DNA of 62,839 bases from Hoeflea sp. (GCA_002707605.1 PANK01000015.1:205989-268827), one strand, 5' to 3'. Positions 1 to 8,458 are shown, counted from the stretch's first letter. Notes: generated by a model from the letters alone, not told the origin. A program made the numbers and translations.

Positions 1-123
1 TACTTCACCGCCTGGGCCGAGCCGGGCGAGAAGGTGAAATATTACGCCGACGTCTATGATCGCGATTCCTATCTTGAGAAGGCGATCGAGGCGACGGAGG
101 CTGAACGTTCCGCCTCCAGCTGA
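1..123 (+). CDS. C-terminal end of a cell-wall protein, probably an L,D-transpeptidase (5' end outside window)
   Basis: Only the last 40 codons are present, ending in TGA. The peptide contains YFTAWAEPGEKVKYYADVYD, an arrangement like the end of YcbB-type L,D-transpeptidases, which cross-link periplasmic peptidoglycan. The catalytic Cys/His domain is outside the window, so this rests on resemblance of the tail alone. The following extensin-like gene, also a cell-wall type protein on the same strand, fits the context. Confidence 0.45.
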   Translation, partial: YFTAWAEPGEKVKYYADVYDRDSYLEKAIEATEAERSASS

Positions 124-134
124 TCCGGCATATC

Positions 135-162
135 GGTTCTCCCGACTGCTGTCGGGGGAACC
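135..162 (+). terminator. Hairpin after the cell-wall gene
   Basis: GGTTC-T-CCCGAC pairs with GTCGGG-G-GAACC around a TGCT loop, 12 nt after the stop codon. There is no U-tract after the stem, so it is either a weak terminator or an mRNA 3'-end stabilising stem. Confidence 0.4.
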
Positions 163-219
163 GCTACTCTGCTGACCGCGTTTCCATCAGGTGATGCTAA
201 TCGCCCGGAAACGTGCCCA

Positions 220-1140
220 GTGACTTATTTCCCCAAGACAAGCCTGTCCGTCCTCGCCCTCGGCCTGCTTTATGCCAGTGCGGGCACCTCTCACGCCGCC
301 TCCGTTCCCTTGCCGGAACCTGCGCCGCGTGCCGAGGCGATCGTTGATGGCGACGCTACGGCTCCGTTGCCGGAGCCGCGTCCGGAACAGGACGACGGAA
401 AGGGTACAGGCAAGGAGACCGCGCCGGCCGACGTCGAGAAAGATGCGGAAAGGCCATCCGCCGATGACGAACAGTCCGAGAGCGATACAGAAGACGATGC
501 CGCTACGGACAACGCAAAGGATGGCGGTTCCGACAAAAAAGTGGAAGCGGGCCCTGTCGAACCGGTGGATCCGGCCTGCGTGGCCAGGCTCGCGCAACTC
601 GGAGCGGTCTTCAAGGCTATTGATCCCATAGCAGGCGAGGGCGGTTGCGGCATTGCTCATCCTTTCGAGATCAGCGGATTTTCCGGCGGCATTTCTCTGA
701 AACCTTCTGCCAAGCTGGATTGTCCGACGGCTGTCGCGCTCACCGAATGGGTGGAGGAAGAACTCAAGCCTGCCGCGGATACCGCCATCCGGACACTGTC
801 GGACGAGGAGAAGCCCGAGGGCAAGGCCATCAAGACGATCCGCCAGGCATCCTCCTATATCTGCCGTCCGCGCAATTCGCAGAAGGGCGCCAAGCTTAGC
901 GAGCACGGTAAGGGCCGCGCTATCGATCTCGCAGGTTTCACACTTGCTGACGGCACGGATGTCACCGTCACGCCGCGCGAGAAGGATCATACGATTGCCG
1001 CCGCGCTGCAGGCGGCCGTTCGCAAGGGTGCGTGCCTGCATTTCACGACGGTGCTCGGTCCGGGCGCGGACAGTTTTCACTCCGATCATATTCATATCGA
1101 TCTCGCCGAGCGCCGGGGCGGCTACCGGATCTGCCAGTAA
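220..1140 (+). CDS. Extensin-like C-terminal domain protein, secreted
   Basis: A 306-aa protein starting at GTG. It has an N-terminal hydrophobic segment and an AxA-like cleavage region (about residues 8-28), so it is probably exported to the periplasm. A low-complexity linker rich in Pro, Glu and Asp follows to about residue 115. The C-terminal half has the extensin-like fold signatures: SEHGKGRAIDLAGF and HSDHIHIDL, the His/Asp pattern of M15-like metal-binding peptidases, plus paired cysteines. Rhizobial genomes commonly carry such proteins. A role in peptidoglycan processing is inferred, not shown. Confidence 0.8.
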   Translation: MTYFPKTSLSVLALGLLYASAGTSHAASVPLPEPAPRAEAIVDGDATAPLPEPRPEQDDGKGTGKETAPADVEKDAERPSADDEQSESDTEDDAATDNAKDGGSDKKVEAGPVEPVDPACVARLAQLGAVFKAIDPIAGEGGCGIAHPFEISGFSGGISLKPSAKLDCPTAVALTEWVEEELKPAADTAIRTLSDEEKPEGKAIKTIRQASSYICRPRNSQKGAKLSEHGKGRAIDLAGFTLADGTDVTVTPREKDHTIAAALQAAVRKGACLHFTTVLGPGADSFHSDHIHIDLAERRGGYRICQ

Positions 1141-1256
1141 TCCACCAAACCCAAGCTATCAGGCTCTTCGTCAAATTCACGTATAGGCGTTGGTAAGGAC
1201 CATGTTGCACACTCGACCCGCTCGAATCGGGGCCGGACAGGAAATGGGGTTGCAGC

Positions 1257-2993
1257 ATGGCGGATATCTATTACGGCGCTTACGGGCCTGACACCGGGCG
1301 CGGACGTCCGCCATACGTCGCCTATGTCGTGCTTCTGGCCTTTCTCGCCGCCGCCGCCGTCATGCAGTTTCTTCCGCTTGTCCTGCCTGTCGGGCCGATG
1401 TACTGGGACGTGCTGATCTATTACGACGCGATCGGGCGGATGAATGCCGGGCAATGGCCGGTCACCGATTTTCAGGTGCCGGTGGGACCACTCGAATACT
1501 GGCTTGCCTGGCTCAACTACCAGTTTTTCCCCGAGGCCCATCCGATCCTGCTTACCCAGCTCGAATGGCTGCCGATCACCGCGCCCGCGATGGCGCTGAT
1601 CCTTTGGGATGCCAGCAAGCGCAGCTCACGGGCCGTCTGGGGCCTCTTGCTTGCCTGGGTGCTCTACACCGCGCTGCCCTTCAACGACATGATCTACAAC
1701 AATTTCGCCGGCAGCGACGGTTACGGGATCTACAACCGGCACGGTTCGCACCTGATGTTCCTGACGGCAGCGACGGTGCTGTTCGTCCGCTCCCGCTATC
1801 TGCAGACGGCACTTTTCTCGATCCTTCTCGTCAGTCTTGCCCTGTGCAAGATCACTGCCTTTGCCGCCGTTGGGCCGCTGCTCATCCTTGGGCTTCTGAC
1901 GCGTCGCATTCACCCCTTCGTGGCGGGCGCCACTGCGCTTATCTGCATCGGAATCACCGGGATACTCCAGCTCGCGACGGGAGTGATTGCCGGCTACGTC
2001 ACCGATATTCTCGTCCTGGCTCAGGAGAATTCCGGTACGCTCTTGCCGCGTTTTCTGACGGCGACATCGCTGCGCATCGATGTGCTCCTGCCGGGCGCGC
2101 TTCTGTGCCTGGTCCTGTTCTGGCGCGAGGTTCTGTCGTTCCGCCGCCCGCGCGACCGCGAGCAACGCGGCATCATCGGCTTTCTCGACGGCGACTGGGT
2201 GTGGATCGGGCTGTCACTCTTCTGCGGACTCGTCTTCGAGACGCAGAATACGGGTGGCCAACCTTATTTCATCGCCTGGCCGGCCATCCTGCGGATGTTG
2301 TTGCGTCCTGGCGATGTATTCGGCACCGCGCGGTTCCTCATCTACGTGCTGACGGCCTTTACCGTCGTGCCGGCAGTCTCCACCATCGCCTACAAGGCGG
2401 TGCGGCTGACGGCGCTGGCACCGACCTACATTCCGCTCGATGCACCGGTTCTCGGGCCAGTCGGCCGCATATCCGTCAAGGATGTCTACGCCGAACAGGC
2501 CGAGCGCATGAGGCCCTTCTACATCAATCACCGGGACCAGTTCATCGAGATCGCCGAGACCGGAGCGCTGCCTTCGTTCCGGCTCTTCATCGAACATGAC
2601 TACCAGTTTCTGCTGATCCAGGAGATGGGCCGCGCGGCGGACGCGATCGAGAAACTCGAGGCGCGCACACACGAGCATTTCCGCTCCGTGCTCGATCTCG
2701 ATTTCGCCAATCCCTTTCCGTTTATCCTCAAACGGGCAGGGGCGGAGCATGTGATGATCGGCGCAGATCCGTCGCGGTCGATTCCGACGCCTGACGAAGC
2801 AACATTGCTTGGAATTTCCGAGACGGATTTGATCCTTGCGCCGAAGTGTCCGTTCCACCGTGCCCGTTACGACATTCTCGAGCTTTACAAGCCGGCTCTC
2901 GCTGATCGTGTGACGGCGCAGCTAACACCCTGCTACGATGTGCTGCTCAAGCCCGGGAGCCCGTTCCTGAAAGCGCTGACTGAACGAGAGTAA
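1257..2993 (+). CDS. Large integral membrane protein, possibly glycosyltransferase-like
   Basis: A 578-aa protein with an ATG start. The first about 390 residues hold roughly ten hydrophobic segments, starting with VVLLAFLAAAAVMQFLPLVL. The remaining about 190 residues are soluble. A polytopic N-terminus with an acidic residue in the first loop (YWDVLIYYDAIG) resembles GT39/ArnT-type transferases, but no decisive motif was recognised. It is host chromosome, upstream of the prophage. Confidence 0.65.
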   Translation: MADIYYGAYGPDTGRGRPPYVAYVVLLAFLAAAAVMQFLPLVLPVGPMYWDVLIYYDAIGRMNAGQWPVTDFQVPVGPLEYWLAWLNYQFFPEAHPILLTQLEWLPITAPAMALILWDASKRSSRAVWGLLLAWVLYTALPFNDMIYNNFAGSDGYGIYNRHGSHLMFLTAATVLFVRSRYLQTALFSILLVSLALCKITAFAAVGPLLILGLLTRRIHPFVAGATALICIGITGILQLATGVIAGYVTDILVLAQENSGTLLPRFLTATSLRIDVLLPGALLCLVLFWREVLSFRRPRDREQRGIIGFLDGDWVWIGLSLFCGLVFETQNTGGQPYFIAWPAILRMLLRPGDVFGTARFLIYVLTAFTVVPAVSTIAYKAVRLTALAPTYIPLDAPVLGPVGRISVKDVYAEQAERMRPFYINHRDQFIEIAETGALPSFRLFIEHDYQFLLIQEMGRAADAIEKLEARTHEHFRSVLDLDFANPFPFILKRAGAEHVMIGADPSRSIPTPDEATLLGISETDLILAPKCPFHRARYDILELYKPALADRVTAQLTPCYDVLLKPGSPFLKALTERE

Positions 2994-3011
2994 GGGGAGA
3001 CGCGCGGCACA

Positions 3012-3263
3012 TCAGACGTCGGACGAACGACTGATCTCAATTTCCGGCGATTTCGTGGATATTACATGTGCAGCCCGTACGTCTCCGGCAGCGCGGTGAT
3101 GGTTCTCGAGAATCTCGCGTTCATATATGCGCCTGGCAGCCTTGATGGAGGCGACGAGGTTGGCGAGATCGTGCCTGCATTCGTTTTCCGGCTGCTTCAT
3201 CGCCTTTGCGAGCAGCTCTTCGCCGGACTGTTCCAGTATCTTGAGAACCTTGAGAGTTTGCAT
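3012..3263 (-). CDS. Small hypothetical protein
   Basis: An 83-aa, mostly helical, charged protein (start MQTLKVLKILEQSGEELL) on the opposite strand to the preceding genes and convergent with the membrane protein. A G-rich stretch lies just upstream of the ATG. No family was recognised. It is the last host gene before the tRNA. Confidence 0.5.
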   Translation of the reverse strand: MQTLKVLKILEQSGEELLAKAMKQPENECRHDLANLVASIKAARRIYEREILENHHRAAGDVRAAHVISTKSPEIEISRSSDV

Positions 3264-3449
3264 CCTGCGCCCCCCTATGCAACCGCATCGAGAATGCCTG
3301 ATATAGAGGAAACTGCAATTAACTTTAATATATGTAAATATATCTATCGAGGGCTGTTCGATTGATGGGTGCGATGGTCTCGAAGTCAGCTTCCGCGCGG
3401 GTAGCCGGAAGGCAGATGAACGCAGCCGGGCGATGTCTGAAATGCCGAC

Positions 3450-3479
3450 TTGACGCCACCGGCAATCCGCGACTATACC
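3450..3479 (+). promoter_or_regulatory. Promoter of the tRNA-Val gene
   Basis: TTGACG (3450-3455), an 18-bp spacer and TATACC (3474-3479) lie about 35 bp before the first tRNA base. This fits a sigma-70-type tRNA promoter. In the lysogen it would transcribe the cut tRNA and run into the 3' end of integrase in antisense. Confidence 0.5.
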
Positions 3480-3513
3480 CCGCCCGTCGACGCAGCCTGA
3501 CGGCTTGGCGTTC

Positions 3514-3552
3514 GGGCGCGTAGCTCAGCGGGAGAGCACTGCCTTCACACGG
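3514..3552 (+). tRNA. 5' half of tRNA-Val(CAC), interrupted by the prophage
   Basis: Acceptor strand GGGCGCG, D-stem GCTC/GAGC, anticodon 5' stem CTGCC and loop TTCACAC (anticodon CAC) are intact. After GG (3551-3552) the sequence leaves the tRNA: no matching anticodon 3' stem beyond GG, no T-arm and no CGCGCCC acceptor strand follow. The break coincides with the end of the integrase gene, so this is an integration scar. The missing half should lie at the other prophage end. Confidence 0.85.
3539..3552. other. attL core within the tRNA-Val anticodon arm
   Basis: The tRNA match ends at 3552, and the integrase stop codon (reverse complement of 3545-3547) lies inside the anticodon loop. The attP/attB identity block must therefore include at least about CTTCACACGG. 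The anticodon arm is a known crossover site for tyrosine integrases. The exact core needs the right-hand junction, which is outside the window. Confidence 0.7.
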
Positions 3553-4609
3553 GCGAGCGGCGCATTGAAATCGCTGCAAAATTCCCGCCTTTCCCCCGGT
3601 TTTCCCCCACAGCATCGAACTCCCAACCCGCCTTGCGGGCATCTTCCCCCAGCTCCGGCGTGCCGAGTTTTGTGTAGCGCTGCCACTCCTGACTGGTCCA
3701 TCCGCCCTCGTCACGCAGGCGCAGGACGTCATGGGTCTGAGCGTAGAACCATGTCGCCCATGAATGTCGGCAGACGTGCGGGGTGTAGATCTTCGGGTCG
3801 ATTCCGGCGGCGTCGGCTGCATCCTTCCACTGATACTTGATCTGACCGCCTTCGCCGTGGCCGGTGCGAAATGGGTTGCCGTCCGATCGCGTGAACACAG
3901 GACCGCGCGGCACCTCCGGCCGGATGGTGGAGAGGGCGGCGACGGTGCGGTCGATCAGCGTCAAGCGCCGCTCGGCGTCGGTCTTGGTATCGCGGAGGAT
4001 GGCGAAGCGGTGTTCGAGCGAAACGTCACGCCAGTCGAGCGCCAGCGTTTCCCCCATGCGGCTACCCTGTCCAAACAGGAACGTCACCAACACAGCGAAA
4101 TGCCGGTGTGGGTGCGCTGCCATGGCGGTGATCAGCGCCTCGGCTTGATCGGGCACCATGAAGACCGTGCGCTTCTTGCCGCCCTTGGGTGACCGGAATT
4201 TCGGGGCGGCGCAAAGCTCCTCAGCCGCGGCATTATTCAGGATGGCCTTGATCGGTGTGAAGAGCTGCCGGGCGACCGTCGCTGGGGTCGCCTTCGGGAA
4301 AAGCTTATTAGCGGCTCGGCGCATCTCACTGAGGTTGATGTCTTTAACGGCCATGTCGCCAAAATACTGAACGATCGCGGGCCGGATCTTCGCATCGGGC
4401 TTCTCGGTCAGATACATCGCGAGGGCTTGGTCGAAGCGCAAACCGGATGGGCCGATCTGGTCGCCTGTCAGCTCTGCGAGGATTTCCTTGAGGACGATAC
4501 GAGCATCAGCCTTCGAACTTTCCTTTGTGCTTCGCTCGATGCGGCGACCGTTGATGGTGCCCCTCGCGATCCAGTAGGGCGAGCCTGGGCGTTTGACGAG
4601 TGTGAGCAA
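3545..4609 (-). CDS. int: Phage tyrosine integrase
   Basis: A 354-aa site-specific recombinase. The C-terminal catalytic domain shows Arg I in GSRMGETLAL, the H-x-x-R box in HVCRHSWATW and the nucleophilic Tyr in QRYTKL. The N-terminal part is an Arm/SAM-like DNA-binding region. Its stop codon is supplied by the tRNA anticodon loop, so the gene abuts the attachment site. It is the last gene of the leftward early operon, and its start overlaps the end of the small HTH gene upstream, consistent with coupled int/xis control. Confidence 0.95.
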   Translation of the reverse strand: MLTLVKRPGSPYWIARGTINGRRIERSTKESSKADARIVLKEILAELTGDQIGPSGLRFDQALAMYLTEKPDAKIRPAIVQYFGDMAVKDINLSEMRRAANKLFPKATPATVARQLFTPIKAILNNAAAEELCAAPKFRSPKGGKKRTVFMVPDQAEALITAMAAHPHRHFAVLVTFLFGQGSRMGETLALDWRDVSLEHRFAILRDTKTDAERRLTLIDRTVAALSTIRPEVPRGPVFTRSDGNPFRTGHGEGGQIKYQWKDAADAAGIDPKIYTPHVCRHSWATWFYAQTHDVLRLRDEGGWTSQEWQRYTKLGTPELGEDARKAGWEFDAVGENRGKGGNFAAISMRRSPV

Positions 4610-4806
4610 TTTTCGGGCTCCATTATCTTTTGCAAATCTTCGGGCAAAAAGAACATTGCCCGACCGAGCTCACGATATGCGCCGATCTTCCGTGCTCGCT
4701 CGCGCAAAGTCCGCTCGGAAATTCGGATGCCCCTTTCCCACAGGATATCCACAGCGGCCGCCGGCGAGATTGCGCTCTCGAGAAAGGTGCTTTTTTCGGT
4801 GCTCAT
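4468..4806 (-). CDS. Small HTH protein, candidate excisionase
   Basis: A 112-aa protein starting at ATG 4806, in an ATGA overlap with the upstream gene's stop. Residues about 12-60 (SPAAAVDILWERGIRISERT) read like a MerR/excisionase winged helix, with a Lys/Arg-rich wing. It precedes and overlaps integrase by 142 bp, the usual place for xis. Function as a recombination directionality factor is inferred from position and fold. Confidence 0.6.
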   Translation of the reverse strand: MSTEKSTFLESAISPAAAVDILWERGIRISERTLRERARKIGAYRELGRAMFFLPEDLQKIMEPENCSHSSNAQARPTGSRGAPSTVAASSEAQRKVRRLMLVSSSRKSSQS

Positions 4807-5150
4807 CTCATTCCCATTTCGTCGAGGAAATTGTCGATCCCTTCCGGGCGATCGGGCTCCCGGAAATAGCTCTTCATGTCGGCCCAGACCTCGGTAATGA
4901 TGCGATGGCAAATCCATTGCATCCGATTGATCTGGTGTACCCGGCCGGCATACTTTTTTTGTTTCCGCATCCGATCGAGCCTGTCGAATGCTCGGCGGTG
5001 CTTCATGAAGCGGCGGTTCATTGCCGACGGCAGGGATCTCCGACATTTCCCGCAAATGATCTCGTCGCCATCCTCGTACTTGTCCGCCGGCGCGGTACGA
5101 TTGCAGCGCGGGTTGATGCATGGAATGCGGCCGGGCTTGGTGGAGCGCAT
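4803..5150 (-). CDS. Zinc-ribbon hypothetical phage protein
   Basis: A 115-aa basic protein. CINPRC and, about 25 residues later, CGKC form a likely four-cysteine zinc site, followed by an Arg/Lys-rich helical region. The start at ATG 5150 was chosen because upstream in-frame codons look non-coding. It has a 4-nt overlap with the excisionase-like gene, so the two are probably translationally coupled. DNA or RNA binding is plausible but not shown. Confidence 0.55.
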   Translation of the reverse strand: MRSTKPGRIPCINPRCNRTAPADKYEDGDEIICGKCRRSLPSAMNRRFMKHRRAFDRLDRMRKQKKYAGRVHQINRMQWICHRIITEVWADMKSYFREPDRPEGIDNFLDEMGMR

Positions 5151-5151
5151 T

Positions 5152-5433
5152 TCAGTGTTTCCCTCTCGGCGGCATGGCATAGCTCGCCGTGGGCGCGAAC
5201 TTCGTGTGCTCTGCTGGCTCGATCGGGGCGCGCAATTCCGTGCCGTCAACGGACACCCGCGGCTCGGCATAGTGGTTGCCTGCCGGCACACCGATGAACC
5301 GGAACTCTACCCCGCATTGGGCGCAGTGGACTTTAACGCTTGCGGTGTATCCCGTCACAGGCCCGGCCTTTTCGTCGGTAAGGCGTGCGACGCTGACCGA
5401 GGCCATGAATTCTTCATGCTTGCACTTGGTCAT
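5152..5433 (-). CDS. Hypothetical phage protein with a Cys pair
   Basis: A 93-aa protein from ATG 5433, overlapping the upstream stop by 4 nt. It has Cys/His near the N-terminus (TKCKHEEF) and CAQCGVEF at about residue 35, suggesting one zinc site. The rest is beta-rich. No family was recognised. It is part of the tightly overlapping leftward accessory operon. Confidence 0.5.
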   Translation of the reverse strand: MTKCKHEEFMASVSVARLTDEKAGPVTGYTASVKVHCAQCGVEFRFIGVPAGNHYAEPRVSVDGTELRAPIEPAEHTKFAPTASYAMPPRGKH

Positions 5434-5708
5434 GCGCTGCCCTCGACATCCGGTCCGGTAAGCTCGCGCACACTCTTTTCGAGAAGCTCGCGCATCTCGA
5501 CCAACGTCATGTCGGTCGCCCCGGTGCGCTGGATGGAGACAGAGCCGCCGTAAAGCGGGCCGCCAGCATGGTATTGCACCATCCATGCCACCATCTCATC
5601 CCCGCACATCAGGTGCTGGTGAACGCATGGTGGTTCCTCGTCGTCTTCCATCTCCACTGCCGGCGCATCGACCCAGATGAGCGGTTTGCTGAAATCGTAG
5701 ACGCACAT
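5430..5708 (-). CDS. Hypothetical acidic phage protein
   Basis: A 92-aa protein. ATG 5708 (TGATG overlap) is preferred over an overlapping GTG at 5711. The C-terminal region MTLVEMRELLEKSVRELTG is a clear amphipathic helix. No known domain was recognised. It is coupled to its neighbours at both ends. Confidence 0.5.
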   Translation of the reverse strand: MCVYDFSKPLIWVDAPAVEMEDDEEPPCVHQHLMCGDEMVAWMVQYHAGGPLYGGSVSIQRTGATDMTLVEMRELLEKSVRELTGPDVEGSA

Positions 5709-6025
5709 CACGAGCTTCCTTTCCGAGCGTCCATCATCGCGTCGGCCATCGCGTAGGCGTCACGGGCCATAAGGTCGATTAGGTCGCCATCGCCTTCCGG
5801 ATGGTGCTGGCCGGCTGACGTCGCCAAGATGATTGACGGTAGCGCCGCCATGGCGATCTGATCTCGGAGGGTCGCGCCGTCGTGCTCTGGAGCTTCCAGT
5901 CTGGCGATGATCTCGCTGTTTAGAGATCGTCCAGCAGTTTCGGCGGCGCGCTTGAGCTCATCCCGGAGGCCGCGCGGTAACCTAAGTTGAAACTGATCGG
6001 GCTTGCTTCTATTGACGGCACCCAT
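5708..6025 (-). CDS. Arc-like ribbon-helix-helix DNA-binding protein
   Basis: A 105-aa protein. Residues about 10-45 (QFQLRLPRGLRDELKRAAE, then GRSLNSEIIARLE) match the Arc/MetJ ribbon-helix-helix: a strand that inserts in the major groove followed by two helices. It probably acts as a dimeric repressor of phage genes. ATG 6025 overlaps the upstream stop (TGATG). The C-terminal half is not recognised. Confidence 0.75.
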   Translation of the reverse strand: MGAVNRSKPDQFQLRLPRGLRDELKRAAETAGRSLNSEIIARLEAPEHDGATLRDQIAMAALPSIILATSAGQHHPEGDGDLIDLMARDAYAMADAMMDARKGSS

Positions 6026-6711
6026 CACGAGCCCTCCTTGTGTTTGGCGAGGGCGGCGATCTGCAGAAGATCAAGATCAGCCTGTGAAATCTGCCCTTGT
6101 AGCCCCATGTCGCCGCCAACGGACGAGAACGTGGGGCACATTGTTTTTTCGATACGGGCGATTGCTGCTTTCACTGCCTCCACAATCTCGCTTCCCGCTG
6201 CGGGGGATGGGTCGAGGGTGGCGCGAGCCATAAAGCTGCCGAGCTGGTCCATGGTGATCAGCGCATGGTCCGGGTATTCTTCCGGTGATGTGACGTCAGG
6301 CGTCTCAACGAGTATTTGCCAAGCCTCCTCGACCGTGAGCTTTTCCTCGTTCTCCCAACCATCCCACTTCACCCCCTCCTGTGTGGGGCGGGTGGTACCG
6401 AGGGCGACCTTTAACGCGTCGGTAATCCACTCTTCCGCAAGATCGTACTCTTCGCGGTGCGCTGCCGGGTTCTGCGCGAACTCCATCGTGTAGCCGTTTA
6501 TGCCATCAACGACAGAGACGGCTGCATCGCGGATCGCGCGGTCCAGAGCGTCGTTAGCGTACTTCTGTGTGGGATAAGTGCCCCGATCCGCCATGACCGC
6601 CCGTGCCAGATCCTCGAGCGTGAAGATCGGCTTCCAGTGATCTCGGCAGAACTGCATGACGTCGTCTGGGATCTCGGCGCGCCGCTGCGCGATTGACTTA
6701 CCCTCAGGCAT
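6025..6711 (-). CDS. Hypothetical phage protein
   Basis: A 228-aa, acidic and largely helical protein starting at ATG 6711, 8 nt inside the preceding gene. No catalytic motif or family was recognised. The N-terminal about 60 residues (IPDDVMQFCRDHWKPIFTLE) could form a compact helical domain. It belongs to the same leftward cassette as the recombination genes. Confidence 0.55.
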   Translation of the reverse strand: MPEGKSIAQRRAEIPDDVMQFCRDHWKPIFTLEDLARAVMADRGTYPTQKYANDALDRAIRDAAVSVVDGINGYTMEFAQNPAAHREEYDLAEEWITDALKVALGTTRPTQEGVKWDGWENEEKLTVEEAWQILVETPDVTSPEEYPDHALITMDQLGSFMARATLDPSPAAGSEIVEAVKAAIARIEKTMCPTFSSVGGDMGLQGQISQADLDLLQIAALAKHKEGS

Positions 6712-6943
6712 GATCTGACGCCTCGCTGTCAGTTTTCTCGATGATGGTGCCTTCGATTGTCTGCCCAACCGGTGGGACAGCGTGGAAGCCGCAAGCCTCA
6801 TCGACTCCAAGCGCCCAAAGACAGTGACCGGCATTGCGGGTGGCAAACTCGCGCTGCTTCGGGCCTATGGCCGTGTCCGCTAAGGCCGCGAAGGCGGCAA
6901 ACGAAGAAGCGAGAACTTGCCGGGCGTGGTCGACGTGGGTCAT
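6704..6943 (-). CDS. Small hypothetical phage protein
   Basis: A 79-aa protein starting at ATG 6943, overlapping the stop of the ASCH-like gene. It is Ala/His-rich with two cysteines. No family was recognised. Tight overlaps on both sides support it as a gene. Confidence 0.5.
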   Translation of the reverse strand: MTHVDHARQVLASSFAAFAALADTAIGPKQREFATRNAGHCLWALGVDEACGFHAVPPVGQTIEGTIIEKTDSEASDHA

Positions 6944-7680
6944 TCCGCTTCCTTCTCGATCTGGTCGATGTTGCCGCGATGTACCTCGAAAGTGATGGCG
7001 ACGACCCACGGGTTTATGTCCCAGCCATAGCCACGCGCAGCGTTGATCATGTTCCATAGTCGCCTAAAGCTATCGTGAGCCGTCGGGCAGTATTGGGCGG
7101 GCACTTCGCGACCGGCTACGAACGTGGTCATGAACGTGGAAATGCCGTAGGGGTAATAGCCCTGATGCAGCGGCTCTACACCCTCGGCGATCGCATCCTC
7201 CTCGCCGATGTCCTTCAGCCGCTGCACCCTCACGTCGGCGACGATCAGCGTAAGGCGGGAAGCCCAGCGGGGCATGTGGATGGATGGTCGCCAAGGGTAT
7301 CCGCGGGTGTCTGCGTCAAGATCGGCACACGGGTCGGTCGCGGCATAGCGAACGTCGCACACACGGTTCTTGGTCGGTTGATAGTCTCCGAAGGACAGGC
7401 CCTGCCACGACTCCCGCACCCAAAGACGGTCGCCGATGGCGAAACGTGGTGACCAGTGAGGCGTAACTGAATCTCGCCCATGCGGGCGCATGATGGGAGC
7501 GTCAAACTTGTCGCGCATTTCATACAGGGAGCGCCCGTTTTCGGTTGATGTGCCGACCTTGACGAATTCGCTCACCTTCTCGATGTCGTCGAAATCCACA
7601 ATCCGCCGCGTCTGTGTCTTGCGGCCGTCGAGGATGGCGCGGATCATCGGCCCGGAAAAGAGGATAGGGCTGTCGCGCAT
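6940..7680 (-). CDS. ASCH/PUA-like phage protein
   Basis: A 246-aa protein. The N-terminus PILFSGPMIRAILDGRKTQT followed by RR is the hallmark of phage ASCH-related proteins. A Trp-rich segment, GDRLWVRESW, follows. These folds are thought to bind RNA or modified bases, but the function is unknown. It is encoded with a one-base TAATG overlap behind the J-domain gene. Confidence 0.75.
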   Translation of the reverse strand: MRDSPILFSGPMIRAILDGRKTQTRRIVDFDDIEKVSEFVKVGTSTENGRSLYEMRDKFDAPIMRPHGRDSVTPHWSPRFAIGDRLWVRESWQGLSFGDYQPTKNRVCDVRYAATDPCADLDADTRGYPWRPSIHMPRWASRLTLIVADVRVQRLKDIGEEDAIAEGVEPLHQGYYPYGISTFMTTFVAGREVPAQYCPTAHDSFRRLWNMINAARGYGWDINPWVVAITFEVHRGNIDQIEKEAE

Positions 7681-8267
7681 TATCCAATCTCCCGCATCGC
7701 TTCGGACTTCGCGTCGTTCAGCTCCGTCATCAGTGCATGAGAGCCTTGGGGCTGGTCTGGATGGCGCTTCTTCGCTTCGGCGCGATACAGACGGTCAAGC
7801 TCGTCGCGAGTGATTTCGTCGTCTGGTGCAAGGCCAAAGACCTGGCGCCACGTCCGCTTGTTCACGCCGTCCGGCGAGGGCAGCGCTTGGAAGCCCTTGA
7901 AGGTGGCGCGGGCAATGTGGAGCCCGCCGTGGCGAACCTCGGTCCTACGAGCCTCGATGACGTGATGGATGGCCTGGAGATTGTCCTCGACCTTTGGGTA
8001 GCGATCGACGGCGATGCAGACCTGCATGTCATCCCAGACGAACCAGACCGCTACACCAGTGTCTTGCGGGTTGTTGACCCCCAGCGTCACGTTGCTCGAT
8101 ATCACTACGTCGCCGACATTCTGGCCGCTATCGGTAGCGAACCGGCGCAGGGAGTCCTGGACATTGTTCATCGCCGCCGAGAGTTTCGAGCGAAACTGAG
8201 ATGACGCCTTCTTGCTTGTGCGCGGCAACGTGCTCGGCCACTGGAGTGGATAAGGGGGGATGCTCAT
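7680..8267 (-). CDS. Phage protein with C-terminal DnaJ-like J domain
   Basis: A 195-aa protein from ATG 8267. The C-terminal about 60 residues have a helix, an HPD tripeptide (AKKRHPDQPQGS) and a following helix, as in J domains that stimulate Hsp70 ATPase. The N-terminal about 130 residues are unassigned. A link to host DnaK in replication or recombination is inference. Confidence 0.65.
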   Translation of the reverse strand: MSIPPYPLQWPSTLPRTSKKASSQFRSKLSAAMNNVQDSLRRFATDSGQNVGDVVISSNVTLGVNNPQDTGVAVWFVWDDMQVCIAVDRYPKVEDNLQAIHHVIEARRTEVRHGGLHIARATFKGFQALPSPDGVNKRTWRQVFGLAPDDEITRDELDRLYRAEAKKRHPDQPQGSHALMTELNDAKSEAMREIG

Positions 8268-8458
8268 GAAATTCTCCTCGCGTGGAAGATCAGACCCCGA
8301 TTGCACTTGATCATGACTGTTCGAACGGACCAGCCGAGAAGGTAGGAGGCGGACAGCGGCTTATCGCGATACCAAAGCGTCACGCCCTGACTGATCAGAT
8401 GCATGGCAACGATCGGCGAGGAGATGCGTATCCCGCGCTCATAGACTGGCTTCGTCAT
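8264..8458 (-). CDS. Small hypothetical protein
   Basis: A 64-aa protein, ATG 8458, 4-nt overlaps on both sides. It is basic with a central hydrophobic stretch. No family was recognised. Confidence 0.45.
   Translation of the reverse strand: MTKPVYERGIRISSPIVAMHLISQGVTLWYRDKPLSASYLLGWSVRTVMIKCNRGLIFHARRIS

Noticed and set aside
187-1095. Long open frame on the minus strand across the extensin gene
   Set aside because: Arg/Gly-rich shadow of a GC-rich gene; the plus-strand protein has a signal peptide and recognisable motifs.
1454-2599. Second long plus-strand frame inside the membrane protein gene
   Set aside because: Arg/His/Pro-rich out-of-frame translation without hydrophobic segments; shadow.
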